From Gemmatimonadota bacterium (GTDB taxonomy: Bacteria; Gemmatimonadota; Gemmatimonadetes; Gemmatimonadales; Gemmatimonadaceae): a stretch of DNA of 7,104 nucleotides. Where the stretch lies: contig JAEUJK010000122.1 of NCBI GenBank assembly GCA_016794735.1, forward strand, positions 1-7,104, written 5' to 3'. This document shows positions 1-5,671 of the stretch, piece after piece. The number at the start of each line of letters is the position of its first letter. The first letter of the stretch is position 1. The notes beneath the pieces were generated by a model, which had not been told where the DNA came from, made no database searches, and saw nothing but the letters and a program-made list of their open reading frames with translations. A program made the translations under genes and the position numbers.

Positions 1-1236
1 CTGCACACCACGATCTTCGGCCCGGGGCGGCAGCTGTACGAGATCCAGATCCGCACGCGGGACATGCATCGCACCGCCGACTATGGCATCGCGGCGCACT
101 GGCGGTTCAAGGAGGAGTCCAAGTCCGCGGACGAGCTGGACCGGCACCTCTCGTGGTTCCGGAAGGTGCTCGAGCTGCAACTCGACGCGAAGGACCCGGC
201 CGAGTTCCTCGAGTTCCTCAAGCTCGACCTCTACCAGGACGAGATCTTCCTGTTCACGCCGACGGGGGACGTCATCCAGCTCCCGCGTGGCGCCACGCCG
301 ATCGACTTCGCGTTCGCCGTGCACACGGAAGTGGGCACGCATTGCCAGGGCGCCAAGGTCAACGGCAAGATCGCGCCGCTCTCGCGCGAGCTGAAGAACT
401 CGGAAACCGTCGAGATCCTCACCTCGCCGAACGCGCGCCCGAGCCGCGACTGGCTTGCGCACGTGCGCACGGGCCGGGCACGACACAAGATCCGCCAATG
501 GCTGCGGCAGGAAGAGGAGCAGTCGTCGGCGAAGATCGGCCGGGAAATCCTCGAGCGCGAAGTGCGCCGTCGCCGGCTCGGCAAGCTCGATGAAGCGCGC
601 CTGGAGGCCGCGGCGTCGTCGCTTGGCCTCAACAACGCGCATCACCTCATCGCGTCGCTCGGGCAGGGAGACCTCAACGTCACCCAGGTCCTGAAGGCGA
701 TCTATCCGGAGGCCGAGAGCCCGGAGCACGTCCCCAAGCCGACGGCGATCGAACGCCTGGTCGACCGCATCCGTGGCACCGGGAAGGGGATCCGGATCCA
801 GGGGGCCGACGGGCTCATGGTCCGTTACGCCCACTGCTGCCAACCGGTGCCGGGCGATCCGGTGGTCGGGTACGTGACGCGAGGCCGCGGGGTCAGCATC
901 CACCGCGGTGACTGCCCGAACCTCCTGATGCTGGTCCACGAGCCGGAACGCCGCCTCGACATCGACTGGCAGGAGCAGCCCGGCGAGCGGTTCGAGGTGC
1001 GCCTGATCCTCGACGGGTTCGACCGGCGTGGGCTCTACGCCGACGTCGCCGCCGCGGTCAGCTCCACGGGGACCGACATCCGGAGCATGGAGCTCAAGAC
1101 CACGGATGCCCGGGTGAGCGGGGCGGCGGTGGTTGAGGTGGAGAACCTCGCCCATCTCCAGCGGATCATCAAAGCCGTCCGGCGGGTGAAGGGGATCCAG
1201 GACGTGCAGCGGAAGGAGCGGATCAGCGAGGGGTAG
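1..1236 (+). CDS. rel: RelA/SpoT family (p)ppGpp synthetase/hydrolase, 3' part
   Basis: The gene is open from base 1 in frame 1, with no start in the window, so its 5' half (HD hydrolase and most of the synthetase domain) lies upstream. The 411 visible codons begin inside the synthetase domain: EIQIRTRDMH followed by YGIAAHW is the hallmark end of this domain in long Rel proteins. A TGS domain follows at about codons 81-142 (FTPTGDVIQLPRGATPIDFA). Next are a helical stretch and a conserved zinc-finger-like/RIS block at about 272-308, with His278, Cys279, Cys280, His301 and Cys305. An ACT domain at about 330-404 ends the protein. The family makes ppGpp and pppGpp from GTP or GDP plus ATP on starved ribosomes, and most members outside beta- and gammaproteobacteria also hydrolyse it. 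Whether hydrolase activity remains cannot be seen here. The C-terminal regulatory half looks intact. The internal ATG at 64 is not the start, because homology continues upstream of it. Confidence 0.95.
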   Translation: MHTTIFGPGRQLYEIQIRTRDMHRTADYGIAAHWRFKEESKSADELDRHLSWFRKVLELQLDAKDPAEFLEFLKLDLYQDEIFLFTPTGDVIQLPRGATPIDFAFAVHTEVGTHCQGAKVNGKIAPLSRELKNSETVEILTSPNARPSRDWLAHVRTGRARHKIRQWLRQEEEQSSAKIGREILEREVRRRRLGKLDEARLEAAASSLGLNNAHHLIASLGQGDLNVTQVLKAIYPEAESPEHVPKPTAIERLVDRIRGTGKGIRIQGADGLMVRYAHCCQPVPGDPVVGYVTRGRGVSIHRGDCPNLLMLVHEPERRLDIDWQEQPGERFEVRLILDGFDRRGLYADVAAAVSSTGTDIRSMELKTTDARVSGAAVVEVENLAHLQRIIKAVRRVKGIQDVQRKERISEG

Positions 1237-1250
1237 GTGCCGGGGGAGGG

Positions 1251-1280
1251 TTACCCGAACAAACACCGGCATGGTAGATT
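1251..1280 (+). promoter_or_regulatory. Possible sigma-70-type promoter for uvrB
   Basis: A -10-like TAGATT lies at 1275-1280, in an otherwise GC-rich spacer. A poor -35-like TTACCC sits at 1251-1256, 18 bases upstream. Six bases separate the TAGATT from the uvrB ATG, so initiation about 7 bases downstream would fall at or next to the A of the ATG and give a leaderless mRNA. There is no Shine-Dalgarno before that ATG, which agrees with this reading. The -35 match is only 3 of 6, so this is a pattern-based suggestion. Confidence 0.3.
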
Positions 1281-1286
1281 GGTGGC

Positions 1287-3338
1287 ATGGCTGCCCCCTT
1301 TCGCCTCCAGGCACCCTTCGCCCCTGCGGGAGACCAACCCGCGGCCATCGCGGAACTGAGCGCGGGGCTCGCGCGCGGCGACCGGTTCCAGACCCTCCTG
1401 GGTGTCACCGGCTCCGGGAAGACGATGACGATGGCCCACGTCATCGCCAACTACGGGAAGCCGACGCTGGTCCTGTCCCACAACAAGACGCTCGCGGCGC
1501 AGCTCTACGGGGAGCTCAAGAGTTTCTTCCCGACGAACGCGGTCGAGTACTTCATCTCGTACTACGACTATTACCAGCCGGAGGCGTACGTCCCCTCGAG
1601 CGACACCTACATCGAGAAGGACGCGTCGATCAACGAAGACATCGACCGGCTCCGCCTGCGGGCCACCTCGTCGCTGATGGAGCGCGACGACGTGATCATC
1701 GTGGCGACCGTCTCGGCGATTTACGGCCTCGGCGACCCGGTGGAGTACCGCAAGCGGATGGTGATGCTCGAGCGGGGGCAGCAGGTCTCCCGCGACCAGA
1801 TCCTGCGGCAGCTCGTGGGCATCCTGTACTCGCGCAACGACGTGGCGTTCGACCGCGGGTCGTTCCGCGTGCGGGGCGACACGATCGAGATCCTCCCGGC
1901 CTACGAGGAGCAGGGGGTGCGGGTGGAGATGTGGGGAGACGAGATCGAGCGCATCTCCAAGATCTCGACCGTGACGGGAGAGACGATCGCCGAGCTGGAG
2001 CGCACGGCGATCTATCCGGCGAAACACTTCATCACGTCACGCCCGACGCTCGAGCGCGCGTCCACGGCCATTCGCGCCGAGCTGGCCGACCGGCTGGCGG
2101 TGCTGCGCAACTCCGGCAAACTGCTGGAAGCGCAACGCCTGGAGTCGCGCACGAACTTCGACCTCGAGATGATGCTCGAGATCGGGACCTGCGCGGGGAT
2201 CGAGAACTACTCGCGGCACCTCTCGGGCCGGAAGGAAGGGGAGCGGCCCGCGGTGTTGTTCGACTACTTCCCCGAGGACTTCCTCGTCGTCGTGGACGAA
2301 TCGCACGTGACGCTCCCGCAGGTGCGCGGGATGTACAACGGCGATCGCGCGCGGAAGGAGACCCTCGTCGAGTACGGATTCCGGCTTCCGAGCGCACTCG
2401 ATAACCGCCCGCTGATCTTCGACGAGTTCATGCGACTCACGCCGCGCGCCGTGTTCGTGAGCGCGACGCCCTCGGAGCTCGAGCTCGAGTTGTCCCAGGG
2501 GGTCGTGGTCGAGCAGATCATTCGCCCGACGGGGCTCGTCGACCCGGAGATCGAGGTGCGCCCGGTGCGCGGCCAGGTGGACGACCTGCTCAACGAGATC
2601 CGGCTGCGCGAGCGGCGCGGTGAACGTGTCCTCGTCACCACCCTCACCAAGCGGATGGCGGAAGACCTGAGCGATTACCTCGCCCAGGTCGGGGTGCGCG
2701 TGCGCTACATGCACGCCGACATCGATGCCATCGAACGCATGGAGATCATTCGCGGGCTGCGACTTGGCGAGTTCGACGTGCTGGTCGGGATCAACCTCCT
2801 GCGCGAGGGGCTCGACATGCCCGAGGTGTCGCTGGTGGCAATCCTCGACGCGGACCAGGAAGGGTTCCTGCGCTCCGATCGTTCGCTGATCCAGACTGTG
2901 GGGCGTGCGGCGCGACACGTGAATGGCCGCGCGATCTTCTACGCCGACAAGGTCACCGACTCGATGCAACGCTGCATCAGCGAAACCTCGCGGCGACGCG
3001 AGGCGCAGGTGCGGTCGAACGTGGAGAAGGGCATCGTGCCGCGCGGGGTGGAGAAGAGCGTCGACGAGGTGCGGTTCATCACGCGCGTGGCCGACGCGCG
3101 CGAGGAACGGGAGGCGCGCGCCCGCAAGGTGGCCGAGCCGTCGGCGGCGTATGGTGCCGCCGACTACGAACAGCGACTCGCGGCGCTGGAAGCGGAGATG
3201 AAGGAAGCGGCGGCGTCGCTCGACTTCGAGAATGCCGCCCGGCTGCGGGACGCCGTCTTCGAGCTGCGGGCCGCGCGCGATCGATCCAACAATGCGCGCA
3301 AGCGCGACGCGTTCGCCGATATCCGTGCGAGTCGTTAG
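1287..3338 (+). CDS. uvrB: Excinuclease ABC subunit B
   Basis: UvrB is the DNA damage-verifying helicase-like subunit of bacterial nucleotide excision repair. It is loaded by UvrA and hands the lesion to the nuclease UvrC. The 683 residues match the usual family length (about 660-700). Visible elements are Walker A GVTGSGKT at 39-46, and the tyrosine-rich beta-hairpin at about 89-116 (YYDYYQPEAYVP) that inserts between the DNA strands. Motif II is DESH at 337-340, followed by SATP at 392-395, GINLLREGLD at 501-510, and the arginine-finger motif QTVGRAARH at 536-544 (Arg540, Arg543). A C-terminal UVR coiled coil at about 626-660 contacts UvrC. The ATG at 1287 gives the standard N-terminus with the early GDQP motif at residues 15-18. 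No Shine-Dalgarno precedes it. The 3' end overlaps tsaE. All key residues are present. I see no LexA-type operator in the 50-base upstream gap. Confidence 0.98.
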   Translation: MAAPFRLQAPFAPAGDQPAAIAELSAGLARGDRFQTLLGVTGSGKTMTMAHVIANYGKPTLVLSHNKTLAAQLYGELKSFFPTNAVEYFISYYDYYQPEAYVPSSDTYIEKDASINEDIDRLRLRATSSLMERDDVIIVATVSAIYGLGDPVEYRKRMVMLERGQQVSRDQILRQLVGILYSRNDVAFDRGSFRVRGDTIEILPAYEEQGVRVEMWGDEIERISKISTVTGETIAELERTAIYPAKHFITSRPTLERASTAIRAELADRLAVLRNSGKLLEAQRLESRTNFDLEMMLEIGTCAGIENYSRHLSGRKEGERPAVLFDYFPEDFLVVVDESHVTLPQVRGMYNGDRARKETLVEYGFRLPSALDNRPLIFDEFMRLTPRAVFVSATPSELELELSQGVVVEQIIRPTGLVDPEIEVRPVRGQVDDLLNEIRLRERRGERVLVTTLTKRMAEDLSDYLAQVGVRVRYMHADIDAIERMEIIRGLRLGEFDVLVGINLLREGLDMPEVSLVAILDADQEGFLRSDRSLIQTVGRAARHVNGRAIFYADKVTDSMQRCISETSRRREAQVRSNVEKGIVPRGVEKSVDEVRFITRVADAREEREARARKVAEPSAAYGAADYEQRLAALEAEMKEAAASLDFENAARLRDAVFELRAARDRSNNARKRDAFADIRASR

Positions 3339-3756
3339 GCCCATCGACCAGGCGGTGTCGCGCGAGGAACTCGAGCGGTGGGGTGAGGCCCTCGGCGCCA
3401 CGCTCGAGCCGGGCGACCTCGTGGCCCTCCACGGCAACCTCGGCGCGGGAAAGACCACCCTCGCGCAGGCCATCGCCCGTGGCTTTGGCGTGGAGGCCGA
3501 GGTGACCTCGCCGACCTATGCACTCGCCCACCAATACCAGGGGCGCGGCGGGATCCTGTGGCACCTGGATCTCTACCGGATCGGGGGACCGCGCGAGCTG
3601 GAGCAGTTGGGGTGGGACGACATGGTCGCGGGCGACGCGGTCGTCATGATCGAATGGCCCGAACGCGCCGAGGCGTACCTGCCCGTCCCGCGGCTCGACG
3701 TGTATCTCGCGACCGTTCCGGGGGACACGACGGTGCGGCACCTGAAGGTGGCCTGA
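3325..3756 (+). CDS. tsaE: tRNA t6A37 biosynthesis ATPase TsaE
   Basis: TsaE is the small P-loop ATPase that works with the TsaB-TsaD pair to form N6-threonylcarbamoyladenosine at position 37 of ANN-decoding tRNAs. From the GTG at 3325 it has 143 residues, close to the usual 140-160. It shows Walker A GNLGAGKTT at 37-45, the switch-like VTSPTYAL at 60-67, HLDLYRI at 80-86, and the family motif IEWPERAEAYLP at 109-120. The start is uncertain. GTG 3325 gives the normal N-terminal strand plus helix and a 14-base overlap with uvrB, but has no clear Shine-Dalgarno. GTG 3355 would remove the first strand. In-frame codons further upstream would add residues unlike the family. The gene ends one base before tsaB, so co-transcription and coupled translation are likely. 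Confidence 0.93.
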   Translation: MRVVRPIDQAVSREELERWGEALGATLEPGDLVALHGNLGAGKTTLAQAIARGFGVEAEVTSPTYALAHQYQGRGGILWHLDLYRIGGPRELEQLGWDDMVAGDAVVMIEWPERAEAYLPVPRLDVYLATVPGDTTVRHLKVA

Positions 3757-3757
3757 C

Positions 3758-4408
3758 GTGGAACTCGCCCTCGACGCCTGCGGATACATCGGCACCGTGG
3801 CCGTGTTCGACGGCGCCACGGTCGTGGCGTCGCGCGAGGTCGTGATGCGCGGTGAGGCCGAGGAGCGACTGATGCCCGCGGTGGTGGATGCGGTGATGGC
3901 GGCTGGCGGGTGGGACCGGCTCTCCGCGGTCTGGGTCGGGGGCGGGCCCGGGAGCTTCACCCCGCTGCGCCTCGCGGCGTCGATCGCCAAGGGCGTGGCC
4001 ACCGCGCGTCGACTCCCGCTCCATGCCGGGTCGTCGCTGGCCCTCGCGGCTGCAGATCCCGGTTTGGGCGACGGGCGCGTCGCGGTGGCGCTCGACGCGA
4101 TGCGGGGTGAGGTCTTCGTGCAGCTGTTCGAGCGCCACGGCAACTCGTTAGGTGCACCGGCGCCGTGGCAGCGCGTCGCGCGTGACGCGGCGGTGGAGCT
4201 CGCGCAGCGCGCGGGGGCCCGGTTGCTGCAGCTGCCGGTGACCGGGGGCGAGGTCCGGCCGCACGCGGCGCACTTTCGCCTCCTCCACGACGCCGGCCTG
4301 GTGATGCCGGTGGACCTCGAGCGGTGGGAGCCGGAGTACGGGCGGTTGGCCGAAGCGCAGGTGGTGTGGGAGGCCCGTCATGGTCGCCCGCTGTCGGAGC
4401 GGCCCTGA
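3758..4408 (+). CDS. tsaB: tRNA t6A37 biosynthesis protein TsaB
   Basis: TsaB (YeaZ) is a catalytically inactive ASKHA-fold paralogue of TsaD. It dimerises with TsaD as the scaffold for t6A synthesis and binds TsaE. The 216-residue product has the family signature GGGPGSFTPLRLAASIAKGV at 61-80, the inner DAMRGEVF at 113-120, and the C-terminal EPEYGR at 191-196. The start is a GTG one base after the tsaE stop. It is preceded by a Shine-Dalgarno-like GAAGGTGG at 3744-3751 inside the end of tsaE. Two signature positions are unusual: the glycine normally following SFT is proline (residue 69), and the first strand reads ALDACGYIG in place of the common DTS/DTA type. These changes lie in a protein that needs no catalysis, so they may be neutral. 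One rare TTA leucine codon occurs at residue 131. The identity is secure from motifs plus the tsaE-tsaB-rimI order. Confidence 0.93.
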   Translation: MELALDACGYIGTVAVFDGATVVASREVVMRGEAEERLMPAVVDAVMAAGGWDRLSAVWVGGGPGSFTPLRLAASIAKGVATARRLPLHAGSSLALAAADPGLGDGRVAVALDAMRGEVFVQLFERHGNSLGAPAPWQRVARDAAVELAQRAGARLLQLPVTGGEVRPHAAHFRLLHDAGLVMPVDLERWEPEYGRLAEAQVVWEARHGRPLSERP

Positions 4409-4896
4409 TGCCTGCTTCCCGACGCGCGGCGACCGATCAATACCGGACGCGCGCCGCACAGCGCGAAGACCTCGAGGCGGTCCACGTCCTCGAGCGGCTC
4501 TGCTTTTCCGATCCGTGGAGCCTTCGTTCGCTCGCCGAGGAGTTGGATCGGGCCACTTCGCACTTCGTGGTGGCGGTGCGGGGAACCGAAGGGGGCGATG
4601 AGGTGGTGGGGTACGCGATCGCGCACGCCGCGGCAGACGAGGCCGAGGTGGCGAACGTGGCGGTATCCCCGACGCATCGCGGGCAGGGGATCGGGGCGAT
4701 GCTGGTCCAGGGGGTGCTGGCGCAGGTGCGTGCGGCCGGGGCCCTCGACTGCTGGTTGGAGGTGAGGGCGTCGAACGAGGCGGCGCGCGCCCTCTACCGG
4801 CAGCTCGGGTTCGACGACGTCGGGCTGCGAAAGCGCTATTATGCCCGTCCCGTGGAGGACGCGGTCGTGATGCGGCGGAGCCTGCGCGGCGCCTAG
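4408..4896 (+). CDS. rimI: Ribosomal protein S18-alanine N-acetyltransferase RimI
   Basis: RimI is a GNAT-fold enzyme that transfers acetyl from acetyl-CoA to the N-terminal amine of ribosomal protein S18. Related RimI proteins can also modify other N-termini. The 162 residues carry the acetyl-CoA loop RGQGIG at 91-96 after the strand VANVAVSP at 81-88. They also carry CWLEVRASNEAARALYRQLGF at 115-135. There Glu118 and Tyr130 sit where the catalytic base and acid of E. coli RimI are expected. A C-terminal RKRYYARPVEDAVVM segment at 141-155 is typical. The ATG at 4408 overlaps the tsaB stop (TGATG), with GGAG at 4396-4399 eight bases upstream. The reading frame stays open upstream inside tsaB, but no family similarity is visible there. 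Position after tsaB is the commonest arrangement and supports RimI over a generic GNAT. Confidence 0.92.
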   Translation: MPASRRAATDQYRTRAAQREDLEAVHVLERLCFSDPWSLRSLAEELDRATSHFVVAVRGTEGGDEVVGYAIAHAAADEAEVANVAVSPTHRGQGIGAMLVQGVLAQVRAAGALDCWLEVRASNEAARALYRQLGFDDVGLRKRYYARPVEDAVVMRRSLRGA

Positions 4897-4955
4897 GAAT
4901 CGGTTTTTGTTGCTGTTGGAAATACAGCGGTGGCGTGCCTGCGCGCTCCCCCGCC

Positions 4956-4961
4956 TACCAT
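4956..4961 (+). promoter_or_regulatory. Possible -10 element of an ssb promoter
   Basis: TACCAT in the 99-base rimI-ssb spacer matches four of six positions of the TATAAT consensus. It would place a transcript start near 4967-4968, giving a leader of about 28 bases that includes the strong ssb ribosome binding site. No convincing -35 hexamer is found at the right distance. The T-rich stretch at 4904-4918 is too far upstream for that role. An ssb promoter in this gap is expected, but this exact site is weakly supported. Confidence 0.25.
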
Positions 4962-4966
4962 GCGCA

Positions 4967-4983
4967 GCGAGTCACCCACTCGC
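4967..4983 (+). promoter_or_regulatory. Stem-loop just upstream of the ssb ribosome binding site
   Basis: GCGAGT at 4967-4972 and ACTCGC at 4978-4983 are perfect inverted repeats separated by the 5-base loop CACCC. The stem ends one base before the AGGAGG of ssb. In an mRNA starting near 4967 it would form a 5'-terminal hairpin, which could stabilise the transcript or affect ribosome access. The pairing is read directly from the sequence and the role is inference. Confidence 0.4.
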
Positions 4984-4984
4984 C

Positions 4985-4990
4985 AGGAGG
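4985..4990 (+). promoter_or_regulatory. Strong Shine-Dalgarno of ssb
   Basis: A full AGGAGG lies five bases before GTG 4996. It decides the ssb start in favour of this GTG over the in-frame ATG at 4960, which would add 12 residues unlike the family. It is the strongest ribosome binding site in the window. Confidence 0.88.
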
Positions 4991-4995
4991 AACCT

Positions 4996-5511
4996 GTGGC
5001 CAAGAGCTTGAACAAGGTGCAGTTGATCGGAAACGTCGGGAAAGACCCCGAAGTGCGCTCCACGACCAGCGGGGGTCGCGTCGCGGACTTCTCCCTCGCC
5101 ACCTCGCGATCCTGGAACGACCAGGGCGGCGGCGGCCAGCGGCAGGAGAAGACCGAGTGGCACCGCTGCATCGCCTGGAACGGTCGGGCCGGGTCCGGGA
5201 TGGGGCTGGCCGACATCGTCGAGAAGTACGTGAAGAAGGGCGACAAGCTGTTCGTCGAGGGGAGCATCGAGTACCGCCAGTGGCAGGACCAGAGCGGCCA
5301 GACCCGGTACATGACCGAGATCCGCGTCCGCGACATCATCCTGTTATCCCCGCGCGGTGAAGGTGGCGGTGGCGGCGACTGGGAGGGCGGCGGGCGGTCG
5401 CGCTCGTCGTCGTCGGATCGCGGTCGGGCGCCGGCCCCGGCGGCCTCGAACGAGGATTTCGAGGAGTTCCCGCGGGCCCTCGAAGACGCTGACGACGATC
5501 TTCCGTTTTGA
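4996..5511 (+). CDS. ssb: Single-stranded DNA-binding protein
   Basis: SSB coats single-stranded DNA in replication, recombination and repair, usually as a homotetramer. It recruits partner enzymes through its C-terminal tip. From GTG 4996 the protein has 171 residues, within the usual 150-180. An OB-fold spans about 1-119, starting SLNKVQLIGNVGKDPEVR. Trp40, Trp55, Trp61 and Trp96 fall where E. coli SSB has its DNA-stacking Trp40, Trp54, Phe60 and Trp88. A Gly/Ser/Arg-rich flexible linker covers about 120-150, followed by an acidic tail ending DADDDLPF, the canonical partner-binding tip. Comparison with my recollection of E. coli SSB puts about seven extra residues (GRAGSGMG region, 63-70) between the Trp61 strand and the following helix. 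Codon 117 is a rare TTA at the OB-fold/linker border. The gene stands alone between two spacers with its own ribosome binding site, so it is probably transcribed independently. Confidence 0.97.
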   Translation: MAKSLNKVQLIGNVGKDPEVRSTTSGGRVADFSLATSRSWNDQGGGGQRQEKTEWHRCIAWNGRAGSGMGLADIVEKYVKKGDKLFVEGSIEYRQWQDQSGQTRYMTEIRVRDIILLSPRGEGGGGGDWEGGGRSRSSSSDRGRAPAPAASNEDFEEFPRALEDADDDLPF

Positions 5512-5521
5512 TCGTCAGTAT

Positions 5522-5546
5522 GGGGTGGGGGGAGTTACCCCACCCC
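5522..5546 (+). terminator. Likely ssb terminator hairpin without a U-tract
   Basis: GGGGTGGGG at 5522-5530 and CCCCACCCC at 5538-5546 form a perfect 9-bp GC-rich stem with the 7-base loop GGAGTTA, starting 11 bases after the ssb stop. It is followed by CGTCCCTGCC with no T-run, so it does not fit the classical intrinsic terminator. Its position and strength suggest a transcript end or 3' stabiliser. The G-runs could alternatively form a quadruplex. The structure is certain and the function is inferred. Confidence 0.5.
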
Positions 5547-5660
5547 CGTCCCTGCCCGGCGCGGCCTCCGCGTCGGGCTTCGCGACGTGGTCCGGATTCC
5601 ACTCATGCGGAAGTTCCAGTGCATCACATTGACCTGATCCAGAGCGCACCCGCGGTCGTT

Positions 5661-5665
5661 GGAGG
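5661..5665 (+). promoter_or_regulatory. Shine-Dalgarno of the epimerase gene
   Basis: GGAGG lies six bases before GTG 5672 and fixes that start, which gives the expected nucleotide-binding N-terminus (RRVLVTGGAGFIG). The rest of the 160-base spacer has a TTGACC at 5629-5634 but no matching -10 downstream, so I call no promoter there. Confidence 0.75.
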
Positions 5666-5671
5666 CTCCCT

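Noticed and set aside
1238..1271. Inverted repeat TGCCGG/CCGGCA between rel and uvrB as a terminator
   Set aside because: The stem is only 6 bp with a 22-base loop and no T-run, and the right arm runs up to the putative uvrB -10. It is too weak to call.
2037..3473. Long minus-strand open frame (478 codons) across uvrB and tsaE
   Set aside because: It lies opposite clear uvrB and tsaE coding sequence and shows the His/Arg/Leu-rich composition of an antisense shadow in GC-rich DNA. No recognisable domain is present.
3333..4152. CGTTAGG occurring at 3333-3339 and 4146-4152 as a repeated motif
   Set aside because: Two 7-base matches in a window of this length are near chance expectation, and both lie within coding sequence with no shared context.
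4886..4912. GC-rich stretch then T5 run after rimI as an intrinsic terminator
   Set aside because: The bases before the T-run (4904-4908) do not form a usable stem; only 3-bp pairings can be drawn.
4960..4998. In-frame ATG at 4960 as the ssb start
   Set aside because: It would add 12 residues not typical of SSB and has no ribosome binding site, whereas GTG 4996 has a full AGGAGG at five bases.
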